This document shows positions 11,636 to 21,841 of a DNA stretch of 64,000 bases, one piece after another. Location: contig BDSI01000015.1 of NCBI GenBank assembly GCA_003117195.1, positions 311,001 through 375,000 of the forward strand, read 5' to 3'. This DNA comes from Eudorina sp. 2006-703-Eu-15 (taxonomy: Eukaryota; Chlorophyta; Chlorophyceae; Chlamydomonadales; Volvocaceae). The notes below the pieces were generated by a model. That model ran no database searches and had not been told where the DNA came from. It saw only the letters and a list, made by a program, of their open reading frames with translations. The first letter of the stretch is position 1. Every line of letters begins with the position of its first letter. The position numbers and the translations under genes are program-made.

Positions 11636-11869
11636 ATGGGTCTCATCACCGCCACGCTCCTCGGCATCGCGCTGTTCGTGACCAGCCCCGTGTGGCTCCC
11701 GCTGGTCCTGGCCGCCGTCGTCTTCCCGCACTTCGTGCCCTTCGTCTTGGGCGGTTTGGCAGTGCTGACAGCACCCATCTGGATCCCGCTGTCCATCATC
11801 GCCATCCCCGTCATCATCCTCACCAGCCCCATCTGGGGGACCATCCTCCTGCTCGCAATCATCTTCTAG
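11636..11869 (+). CDS. 77-residue hydrophobic protein with repeated T-S/A-P-V/I-W motifs
   Basis: A single open frame in a good initiation context (CAGCCATGGG). It uses strongly C-ending codons, unlike the shadow frames around it, which supports a real gene. The protein has no Lys, Arg, Asp or Glu and only one His (residue 32). Hydrophobic segments are broken by three related motifs: TSPVWLP (16-22), TAPIWIP (45-51) and TSPIWGT (63-69). Membrane or lipid-droplet insertion is likely from composition. The proline-containing turns recall the proline-knot hairpins of oleosin-like proteins, but the canonical knot is not present, so that comparison is inference. The in-frame Met codon at 11420 is less likely as a start, because the intervening sequence is Pro/Arg-rich and does not match the codon pattern. 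Confidence 0.6.
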   Translation: MGLITATLLGIALFVTSPVWLPLVLAAVVFPHFVPFVLGGLAVLTAPIWIPLSIIAIPVIILTSPIWGTILLLAIIF

Positions 11870-14019
11870 CGCGCCGCCGCCGCCTCACTGGCGGGCCCTG
11901 CACCCGTGCTGGGGACGCACGCACGCCGCTCACAGACCGCGAAGGGGACGTGCTGCGGCGAACGCACCAACCGGGTCATGCGGTCCTCGTGAGGCTCTGT
12001 TTGGCAGAGCACCGTCGAGGCAGGCGCTTGCATGCATCGACTGACAGCGGAGCGGGGCGCAGTGCGGCGCCGTTTTGCCTGCCTGCAGCGCGGGCTGCGT
12101 GCCGCCGGAGCTGCTGGGCACGTCGTCGCTATCCGCCATGCACGTCCCCGGCTGAGCGGCCGGCGGCTGCTGTTCGTCGGGAGATAGATGTATGCGACGC
12201 CCGCGTTGACGGACGGCGGTTTGGAGAGCACGCACGCGTACGTGCGTGTGCTGCATAGGTAAGCTCCGACAGCAGAAGGTTGGGCGATGCGCATGTGGGC
12301 AGATGGGCGGCTTATGGAAGTCAAGTGGGCGGACGCTCGGACGGGTAGTGAGGCGGGTGGCTGGGTGAGGTTGGAAGTATGCGGGCCGTCGGTTGTTTAT
12401 GCGGACGGGATGTGGGCAGCACGCTGATGCAGGGCACAACAAAAAACCGGCAGCAGGATAGTCGAATACGGACTGGGGCCGAGAGGCGGGTGGCGGAGAC
12501 ATACAGGCATCAAGTTTCAGGTAGAATCATCCCATGATAGTCGTACAGAATGTCCGTACAGCCATACGTGGCCCGCAGACCCCATCGGCCACGCATGAAC
12601 CCATCCGGTTCAGAAAATGTTGATGGACATACATACATACATACATGAGCGAGGCACACGAAGCAGTCTCGGCACTGAACGATGCTCATGCTGGCTGGCC
12701 CAGCTTTGTTCCATCACGTACACTACGTTGGACGTTAGTTGTTCGTTGTTCGTTGCAACTTGGCTTGCTTGGCTCTGGTTGGCACTTGGGCGGTGGCGCA
12801 GGAGGCACGGCTTGACGTCCAGCAGGCGGTCGTTGACTGCGCGGGCGGCACGGCAGCGTGGCGGCCGACATGTGTGTCTGTGCGCCGGCTGCTGTACCGG
12901 ATGGACGGAGGCGGTGATGAACGCAGGGTCGATGGGTACGATCGATGGACGACACATGGTTACCTCTCGCTCGTTCATTCGTTGCATGTACGATGCATAT
13001 ATGCGCGATGTATGATGTACGTACGGAGCACGTACGGAGCGCGGTGTACGATGCACGGTTACCTCTTCATTCCCTTATGTGCGATGTACGTACGGAGACC
13101 TGCGGGGAACATGTGCGCGATCACTCATCGGCGCCGCCTATCTAGCTACCTGCGGCACAGCCGTACGCCGCTGCTGCGTGCCTGGTCAGGCTGCCGTACG
13201 ATCATACGATCGTGCGTAGTGCGAGCGCTGGTGCGCTGGTCTGGACGGTGGGGACATGCGTCCATGGATTACCGTATTACCGGTAGTGTCGTCCATGCGC
13301 AGATGACCGGAATACCGGCGGACTGCATTATTGCCCGGCAGCGACTTTACGACTGCTGGCTTTTTGCTCGCTGTGCGCCTGGTTCATGGCAGTATTCACA
13401 AACGACTTAGCGTCTGCACACTGATTAGCCCCCCACGCACCATACGGGTGCGTGGTGTGATGATCGTACATGATGAAACGAACGTGTGTCGTACAAGCAC
13501 GTCGGTGGTTCGCCGACGCTGACGCAGTCGAAGGAACTAACCCACACACAGTCACGCACCGGTCACGGCAGCGCCGGACGCTACCAGGTTGAGCCGATGT
13601 GTCGAGCCGCATGCGCTGAGCTTTCGTCCATTCGCAAGTATAGCTCGCTTCACTTTCGCCCAAGGAATTTTCTGCTTCACAGTGTATGGAAGGAGCAGGC
13701 CATCTGATGCATCGGGTTGGATCGTTGGAAGGTATCGTAAGCAAACACCGTGCGTGTCTGCTGCTGCCTACCGCGCTACAGGACGCGGGAGGGCGTTCCT
13801 CGGAGGCTGTGCCGACCAAAGCCTACGCGCAATGCATCATCAACGTCATGACATCGCAGTACAGATGATTGCTCCCATGCCTGCTCTCATGCCCCCAGCC
13901 CGGATGCAACTCAGACCCGCGGCGAGTCGCGGGTGAGCCCCACGCCTACCGCACCCGCCACGCACTTTCTCCAACATTACGTAAGATAAGGTAATAGATG
14001 GCCGTAATCGTGATTTGTC
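11870..14019. other. Gene-poor interval with small repeats
   Basis: No supported gene. Contains an ATAC microsatellite at about 12627-12646. Between about 12950 and 13110 lies an imperfect duplication around GGTTACCTCT and GATGTACGTACGGAG. Rich in GTACG words; open frames here have no motifs or splice logic. Confidence 0.5.
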
Positions 14020-15745
14020 ATGATCTGATTGCTTGATCAACGAACTTGTTGGCGCTAGAAAGCTTGCTGACTGACATTCAGCCTCGTGCAGCAAGGATAT
14101 GATGTTCGCGACCATCATGCCGCGCGACCAGCAGCAGAGAATACGCAGTCGGTGAGTATAGTTCGATTTCATTGATGAAAATGTGACGCAGTTAAAAAGC
14201 AGACTGCGCTCACTGCTGTAAAGGAAAAGAATGGATCCGGTGTACAGACAATCGCCAATGGCAATTTGGCAGCACGCTTTGGGCTATCGAGGTTATTGAT
14301 ACAAAAAAATAAAAGTTAAAACTTATTCAATTTTTGCAGGTTAATTAAAACTTATCAAGTTAATAACGAGAGAAGGTTGACCCGAGTCAACGTTGCAAAG
14401 ATACCTACTTCTTCGTCTATTTACCACGCACTTCATTGAGATTCTGCAATATAATCTTGGTATTAATGGTGGAGTCAACCCGAATGTGATAACTTGATGC
14501 ATTTCGACGTCCTCGTTTCACAGTTCCGCGTTGTGCGCCCACGCAAGCAATAAATCTGTGAGCAGGAATACCTTACCATTATTTTGACTTTTAAAATTGA
14601 TTATTTGATTGTCCCCGCGAGTGGTTCGGTTGTATATCGCTCGACGCTGACATGACAATCTTTACTGTTCCATCCCCCCATGCAGATGAACCGGTGTACT
14701 GTTCAGGACTATAAAGTTTCTGCTGTGGAAAGCATTGTTGGGCTGTCCTAAAGCTAGCGGCCGGGAGTGTTGTGCGAGCCACCTTCGCTCGATTACTTGG
14801 AATGGCTCGGAAGAGTATGATCCTGGTAGGTGGGACTAGGGTTTAGGGTTTGGGGTATGGCCCATTAGGTGGGCACGCAGGTGGCCGGGCCGCGCGGGCA
14901 CACTTCGGAACTTGAGTGGGCACACAGATTGCATGTATGAGGTTAAGGAATGACTTGCAGCAGATGGGAGAGAGCGCCAATAAACAGGTAAGCATGCTGA
15001 CCTGCTACTTGCAGCATAGCTGATGAGGATTTATGATGGTTATACACGCAGACAGGAAGGCGCTGACCGTCAGAAAGTCCAAGCCATGAATGAATGACCG
15101 TTACAGCGGACCCCAAAGGGATCACCGGTGTCATGCATTTTCACGTCCAGCTCTGCTAGTCTCTATCAGTATCGCATGGTTACGGTGGTCGTGCGGGGCC
15201 GTGGTGCTGCCGCCCCACGTCCCCGAATTCTCCACGTTTCTGCTGGCCGGGGTTGCAGGCTTTATTTAAGTGCTCGAAAGATTGATTGGAGGGGCACGCT
15301 ATAACAATGCATTTGCGGGTACGAATCCCAGGGTGATGCGCGGCATGGCTGAATGTCTGCAGGCAAACGCATGTACATGCTGACAGTCCATGATTTGACA
15401 TGGCGCAACATGTGCAATGAGAACACACGAGGGGATAAAAGGGGTTTTTACGAGAACACACGAGGCGCCCAGCTGTCACATCAGACGGCTACTTCCAGAG
15501 GGGAAAAGACGATGTCAGACCAGGGCAAGCTGTCACTGGACAAAGATAGAATGCATGGACTGCACGATCATTTTTTTGCCATCCAATTTACCATCAACTA
15601 TCTGCAGGGAGGCCCTCAATCTAGCGGCCACAGGGAGTATGGACTGCGGCCTGCTGGTGGCCGTGGATATGGATGTGGCTTTCTGGAGCTAGCAGCCTTA
15701 CTCAGGAGAGTAAAACGATCGCAGGTGAGTGGGCTTGCGGCCGAA
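14020..15745 (+). pseudogene. Diverged segmental copy 1 of an unidentified spliced gene
   Basis: Aligns in order with 17625-19037: CTGACTGACATTCAG, GGTTGACCCGAGTCAA, GCGAGTGGTTCGGTTG, AGCTAGCGGCC and GTGGGCACACAG blocks all recur at matching spacing. The best coding piece ends LAALLRRVKRSQ before a GTGAGT donor at about 15724. Relative to the other copy it has lost one base after GTGGATATG, which shifts the frame. An earlier putative exon (from about 14686) has stops in every frame. Protein family not recognised. Confidence 0.5.
15088..15133 (-). mobile_element. LINE 3'-end fragment
   Basis: The reverse complement matches the 3' end of the LINE at 31664-33915: CACCGGTGATCCCTTTGGGG, then CCGCTGTAACG and an ATTCATTC tail. 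It is only a 46-base stub inside the segmental copy. Confidence 0.6.
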
Positions 15746-16366
15746 TACCGTAGGGACACTAATGTTCTAATCGTTAAGACCTCCACAATGATTTTGGAAT
15801 AACTTTCAGACTGGAAATGCTTTTAGGAAATGCTGGATAATTTTGGCGCGACCAGGAAGTTGTTGGGAAGTCGCTTGAATCCGAGTAAACCTTTAAGAGA
15901 CTTTTACAAACCCAGCCATTCCTGGGGCACGTCCAAGCGCTTTCCAGGCTGTCAGCGACTCCAGTCACCAGCCGCCCGTCACAGACAATCACCCTGTCGT
16001 CTAGCAAACGACATCGTTTGCTAGACGACAGGGTTCAAAGTCGCGACTTTGCAGCCCTGGGGATACGGTGGGGGTAATCCAAAGATGGTGCTACCTAGCA
16101 TGCACACACGCCCCACGGGGCGCCCTTATGGGCGGGCCACACGCCGGTGACCTGCTGCGCGCTCCTTTAACAACAACAGTGCCGTAAGAGCGAGCGGGGC
16201 TCCGGATAGCAGGCGCCTAGCGGTGCGTCTCTAAAAATGTCTTTAGAGCGCGGGGGGAATTTCCGGCTGCCTGGTAATTATTTTAGAGAACTCCAAATAA
16301 TTATCTTGGAACGTTTTTAGAGGCCCAAATAATTAGTTACTTAAAACATAAGTGTCCCTACGGTAT
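15745..16366. mobile_element. MITE-like element with 26-bp terminal inverted repeats
   Basis: The ends 15745-15770 and 16341-16366 are inverted repeats matching at 24 of 26 positions, beginning ATACCGTAGGGACAC. The interior has no transposase. It lies directly behind the putative exon and donor of the segmental copy. Internal hairpins at 15991-16051 are listed separately. A two-base AT/TA target duplication is possible but cannot be separated from the repeat ends. Confidence 0.65.
15991..16051. repeat. Two adjacent perfect palindromes
   Basis: ACCCTGTCGTCTAGCAAACG plus one A (15991-16011) is exactly inverted at 16014-16034 with a two-base loop. It is followed at 16036-16051 by the perfect palindrome CAAAGTCGCGACTTTG. 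Both lie inside the MITE-like element. Confidence 0.85.
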
Positions 16367-17328
16367 CATGCCGTTTATAATTAAAATAAAATTATTGCTA
16401 TAATAGTATAATACTATTTATACTATCAAAATAATAATAGTAATAATAAAAATAATAATAACTGTATTGAGAGCATTGGACAGCAGCCAGTTTATGGAAA
16501 CGGAAGCCTTTGCAAATAAAAAGCGGTACCATCCAGCGGCCGCTTAGCAATCGATACTCCGTCCGCTCACATCCCACCGTTGCTCGCTTTTCACCAGCGT
16601 ATGATGACGTTTAATTGCCGTCGCAAAAGGAAGCAAGTGTGCATTATAAGACCTAGGTATACACCTGACTGACTAGAATACTCTCACCCGTCAATTACGG
16701 ACACCGTGTAGCACGAATGACTTAGGTATGCACGGGTACAAATTACGCAACGAAACATGCTGGCGCCTGCCGGAAAATTATGTTTGCCACACTGCAATAA
16801 TACAACAAGCATACACATCTACCGTGTCGTACAATGTTATCAATGTGGAAATTCGTAGTAATTGACATCCTTGTCCTTCTTGCATGCATGTCCCTTCGCA
16901 AGCAATCAGTACTCGCGTGGACAATCCCCATCAGGCAATAATGAAGCTTGTGCTGGCATGCTTGCTTGGGGAAATGCTGACTCGCTTGCGGCAGCTACGC
17001 CTCCTACATACCAGCGTTCACCCCTGCACCTTCCCACCGTGCTAACCGTGCACGCGCTACGACGAGCTCAACACTGCCATTATACGAACACAATGTAGCT
17101 AACCTAGCTATCAATGAGTCTTTAAATCAATTGAATGCGCCGGGAACTCGACAAGCACGCATGCAGGCATGTATAAATCTACGCACTCAGCAGGACTAGC
17201 GGGACGTGCAATAGGTTCATTGATATTTTGCGCACGATCGAGATGTCGTCAGCGCGCCCTGAAAAATGCCACCACCTAGAATGAAGGCATGGCAACATGA
17301 GAAAGTAGGGATATTATGCAATTCAGCT
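16367..17328. other. AT-rich interval, no gene recognised
   Basis: Starts with a low-complexity TAATAATA stretch (about 16375-16465). It has no supported gene or RNA, only short open frames without motifs. Confidence 0.45.
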
Positions 17329-17465
17329 GATTTGGCCGAGCGTTGTCAATGCGATTCCCGCCACGGCCGGCAGATCGGTCACAAAGAACACGGCTGAGCC
17401 GTTGAACTCAACCCGCGCGCCCACTATAGAGCTGGCGGTGAAGGTTGCGAAGGTCGCTAACGCAG
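17329..17465 (-). pseudogene. Detached copy of the last exon of the large modular gene
   Basis: Encodes SSIVGARVEFNGSAV and TDLPAVAGIALTTLG, matching the end of the functional last exon at 21023-20730. Upstream of about 17465 the match stops, so the exon is truncated and no linked upstream exons are visible. Either a remnant of a duplicated gene or a dispersed exon end. Confidence 0.65.
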
Positions 17466-17624
17466 CTCCACGCTCTCCGGCCACACCGTATACGCAAGCA
17501 AGGTGACGACACTCAGTGTATGTAGCACGACCGACCAGCGACAGGTCGCCTCGGCCCTGAGGGTGATAGCGGACACGGAGAGCTCCCTCAAACACGACAG
17601 AAAATTGGTTGGTAGATAACCGTC

Positions 17625-19037
17625 ATCATGATTCTACTGCTTGAACACCGTGTCTGTTGGCGGTAGTAAATTTGCTTACTGACGTTCAGCTGGGACATGA
17701 TTATGTCGAGCAGCCAGCATTCGAGTATTGAAATTTGGTACAACTATGTCATATTTTCTGAAGTGGACTGCGCGCATTCTTGTAAAGGAGGTATCGATTG
17801 AATGTACGGACAAACGTCCATGGCAATTTGCCAGAGAGCTTTGAGTTGTTGATTCTACCGATATTTACATTTATATATATGCTTAAAGGTAAACACATTC
17901 TTCTGCAACGAGCATTCCTCAGTATTGGTTAACAACAAATGCAGGTTGACCCGAGTCAATGTTAGAAAGATAGCCATTTCACCCAGTCCTTAGCACATTT
18001 AAAGCATCAACAATGTTGCTCAAAAGGTGAGTAGCTTAAATCTATCCGAGCTCGCGTAACGCGTTTGGTGCATTTTACGTCCTCGGGAGAATCAATGAAA
18101 TATCCACGGTTCCGCATAGCTCGCCCCCCAAGCAATACGTCTGAAATCAGGATTTGTGTTTTGATTCAATTGATCCTTTCTCTATGCGAGTGGTTCGGTT
18201 GCCCATCGTTCGGCATTGACAGAACGATTTTCGCTGTACCTTCCCCCTCCGCAGATAATGTGGTTCTCGTCCCAAATTATAAAGCTATAGCCATAGGTTT
18301 TGCTGTTGACGTTCCTTATGCTAGCGGCCAGGAGTGTGGAGTGAGCCTCCCTTACTCAGTAGAGTAAGATCCCGGTAAGTGGCTGGGATTCGGCGCAGGC
18401 AGGTGGCCGGGCTTGGCGGGCAGCAGTCTGGGTGGGCACACAGGTTGCATTAGGGCGGGTGTTTGTGGCGGAGGGATAGCGTGGGGATGACGCAGCAGAT
18501 GGAGCAAAAAGAGCAAGCACGCAGGCGTGCTGATGATCTGCTGCCACCGGTAGCTGAGGAAGGATACAGGACGATTAGAGGCGCAGGGAGGGAGCTTCTG
18601 ACAGGCAGAATGTCCAACACATCAGACGGAAAGGGGCAGTTGTGACGATGCGCGCTTGCACTATGATAGTAATGTTAGTTGGCAGGGAATCTGCAGGGGC
18701 CTGCGTGGGCCATGCAGAGGTATGTGCGGCGGAGGTCGACACGTAGAGAGACGGCCACACAGAGCGGCGGGCACAGAAGACCATGAGGGACACGACAGAT
18801 ACGGGACAAGCTGGATTTCGACTAAAAACCGTGTATGCAACAACAAACATGTAATCCATGACCTTGCCACCTTCAACGTCTGCCCTCCGTAGGTAGGCCG
18901 CCAATCTCGTTGCCGGGCGTTTGGACTACTGTGACCTGCTGGTAGCCGTGGATATGCACTTTGGCTTGCTGGAGCTAGCGGCCTTACTCAGGAGAGTAAA
19001 ACGATCGCAGGTAAGTGAGCTTGCGGGCGGATATCAC
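17625..19037 (+). pseudogene. Diverged segmental copy 2 of an unidentified spliced gene
   Basis: Partner of 14020-15745. A putative exon between a CAG acceptor near 18255 and a GTAAGT donor near 18374 reads PNYKAIAIGFAVDVPYASG but meets a stop before the donor. The last piece (about 18920-19008) reads LLVAVDMHFGLLELAALLRR before a GTAAGT donor and is uninterrupted, unlike copy 1. Function unknown. It could be a decaying gene or part of a mobile element. Confidence 0.45.
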
Positions 19038-19089
19038 GTCTTTATGCTAGGGTTGGATATGGGTGGGCGTAGTGGGCGCTGGCCGCGAC

Positions 19090-19235
19090 CCACAAAAAAA
19101 TATTAGTATTAATGGTAAAATATAAAATATGGTATTTATAATTATACTATTACTGATATTAGTAATAAATATAATTTAATATAATTATACTATTACTGAT
19201 ATTAGTAATAAATATAATTTAAATAATTATAATAA
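19090..19235. repeat. AT-rich tandem duplication
   Basis: The unit TATACTATTACTGATATTAG, with its AT-rich flanks, is repeated twice at about 19142-19222 in a stretch that is nearly pure A/T. Confidence 0.75.
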
Positions 19236-20553
19236 CAACCGCCTCGGTCTTAAACCGATGCGTGCGTTTGGGGGGCGCAGATGGAGAGGTTATGGCTTAT
19301 GCATGGGTTACCTCTGGTCTTTGCACCTCCCACCACCGCGGCGGCGTAGCTAGGAAGTTGACTTAACCGGGCAGCAGCAGGGTTCCTGCAGAGTATTCAT
19401 TGTAGCTGCTGCATGCATGGACGGGACAGTTCCACATACGGGCGCCTACGAGCTATCTGGGCCCGTTGGTACAGCGGACCCCGCGGCGGGTCATCAGTGA
19501 CAGCAAAAGCTCCCGCACCAGACACTGCATAAACGAAACTGCGCCACCATGGTGCCCCGGACAGGCTCCATGTTGTATTATGCTCTGTCTCGCATAATAA
19601 ACAATGTGCTCTTTATGGTATTTTACTGTTCTGTATTTGCTGTCACTTTTAAGGAAGCTGTTCCTTACACTTTGCTGAAACGTAACTGTTTACGAACCTG
19701 TATTTCGGACTGCCGAATCCTGTTATTCTGCTGGTAATTGTAATCTGTTTACAATTAGGACAACTGGTCCTGGTAGCTGATTCTGTGTGACTCCGGTTGC
19801 TGAGTTCAAACTGACGGTTAAACCGTTGCCTCACTGACCCTTCGTCCAAGTGGCGGCTCGCCGTACACTACTGGGCGCGGACCTGGTGCATTTAAGCACA
19901 CTGCGACTCAACAATCGGTAGTTCTTACTACCACCTAAGTACGTGGATACAACACTCCACAAGTGCACCGAAACACTCCCCGGGCCCATTCTACCAAGGG
20001 AACGAAACACCCTGTTCATGAGAACCAACCACAGCCAGGGATAAAGCAAGCCCCTATTAGCGAACCACCGCCCCGACTAAGGCGGGCTTAAGTCTCCGGC
20101 GGTGGCCCGTTGCCTTGGGGGGCAACGGGGGCTCGATCCAGGGGCTGCCCGTGCGATCCCTCCGGGTCGAAAACCCGCCCAACCCTATCAAGGGCGCCAA
20201 TGGTCCAAAGAGCGCACAGTCCCCCCGTCCACCCTAGACCAGCTACTTCTCGGCTAATACCCTGGCCTGACGGCACAGGGCCACGGTACACAGCTGTATG
20301 TACTCTGCAAATTCCGCCAGCCAGTACCGAATAGCTCTCAAGCATTACGCAGTACCGCTATTCCATAATATGCAAGAGCATGCGACATCCGCTATGACAT
20401 TACATCGCCGTTGCCAAGCTAGTACATCAATTTAACTGCACATCCCGCAATCATGCCAGCCGCGTGTCTTTCAGTCATGCAGCAGCGTACATCAATTCAT
20501 TATGCCACCAGCCTCGAAGCCATCTGAGACTACATCACACGCACGCACAAAAC
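19236..20553. other. Non-coding interval with repeat fragments
   Basis: Holds a short piece of repeat family 1 near 19446 (CCTACGAGCTATCTGGGCCC) and a LINE-tail-like ACAGCGGACCCC near 19472. No open frame with coding character was found. A solo LTR between about 19570 and 20340 is possible, but I could not define its ends. Confidence 0.4.
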
Positions 20554-20558
20554 TTACA
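20554..20558 (-). promoter_or_regulatory. Candidate TGTAA polyadenylation signal
   Basis: TGTAA on the minus strand about 170 bases after the stop codon of the large modular gene; a second TGTAA at 20685-20689 is about 40 bases after it. TGTAA is the usual volvocine poly(A) signal. Which one is used is unknown. Confidence 0.35.
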
Positions 20559-20729
20559 TAACAGTAATCGTTGCGGTGTATGCGGCGCGGGTCTTGCGGG
20601 TCACTCTACGTAGGGCGCGAGTTGCACATAGATCGATTTGCATGAACACACGATGGTCGACGACCTATGTGCATGGACTGCACATTACACACGGGAATCT
20701 GGAGAACGCAGCAACTGCGAAAAAACGGT

Positions 20730-21841
20730 TCAGCCGAGCGTCGTCAACGCGATTCCCGCCACGGCCGGCAGGTCAGTGACAAAGGACACGGCTGAGCCGT
20801 TGAACTCAACCCGCGCGCCCACTATCGAGCTGGCAATGAAGGTTGCGAGGGTCATGCCCGCACGTGACGCCGCGGTGGCGGGGTTGACCGCAACGTTGCT
20901 CAGTCCCGGGCAGGTGTACGATGGCGCGGCGTCCTTGGAGGCGTCGTAGATGGGTGCAAGGCTCACCTGCGATTGGATGCAGTGGTTCACCACCGACGTA
21001 AATACGTCGTGCGTGGAGTATGCCTTCCATGATGGGACCAACTAGCTACTCGAGCCGGGACGAGGTAATTGAAAGGCACCTTTTCTACACGGTCTTTCCA
21101 TACAAGCAAAGGGCAGGTCAGGGAGGTGTATGCCTGCATTTTAGGTCATCCGTTAGTTGTACCGGTACAGTGCTGACATAAATGATGCATGTAAAGAGGG
21201 AGCATACGCGACCAGTGGTTATTAACAAGTAAATGACCACTTTATCATTCATGCATTCATCCTCACCGCCTGAACTCCGGCGGTCTGGGTCGTCCGCAGC
21301 AGCAGGATCAGCTTTATGGAGATGATCATGGGGTCCAAGGTTCCCCTGTTCAGGAGGTAGAGTCCGACCGCCTTGACAGCCGAGGCAGGCATAGGCGGGA
21401 ACCCGACGTCCAAGGAGCGGTTGGATTCCTGACGGCGGGACGGGGCGCGTACAATATCCATCAGTGATTTCCATAGGTGATAATATTGCGGATGCCATTG
21501 ACGCCATATGTGGTTTGATTGTGCATGGACATGCATATCACAAGGCAAGCGCTTGTGTTCAGTCGGCTGTTTACCCCAAGCAATCACCTCGCTATTTGTA
21601 CTGCTGCGATACAGCAGTACAGGATGTACTGCAAAAGGCACCACTGAAGACAACGACCCGACCACCTGCATGCTACACCGACGCTGTTCCGCTGCCTAAA
21701 TACCAGTGGCTCTGAGAAACAAACGCCCACCTTGCGTAACGCTGGCGACCATGCCTGGGCTGCGGCGGGGCGAGCGCACACTTTGATCTGGAGCGCGTTA
21801 TCGTTTGGTGGCCCCACCACCTTGACTGCCTGATCCGGATT
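20730..21841 (-). other. Three C-terminal exons of the modular gene
   Basis: Exons 21841-21731, 21428-21267 and 21023-20730, all phase 0, with stop TGA at 20730-20732. They encode NPDQAVKVVGPPNDNALQIK, ESNRSLDVGFPPMPASAVKA, LLNRGTLDPMIISIKLILLL, and a final domain with two Cys (NHCIQSQ, YTCPGLSN) ending TDLPAVAGIALTTLG. Family unknown. The last exon is copied at 17329-17465. Confidence 0.65.

Noticed and set aside
18463..18645. KEQARRRADDLLPPVAEE region as the linker of a nucleotide cyclase
   Set aside because: Superficial likeness only. No cyclase catalytic motifs follow and the surrounding copy is broken.
20100..20200. Possible tRNA or structured RNA (GGCTCGATCC, GGGTCGAAAACCC)
   Set aside because: No cloverleaf with anticodon and acceptor stems could be drawn.
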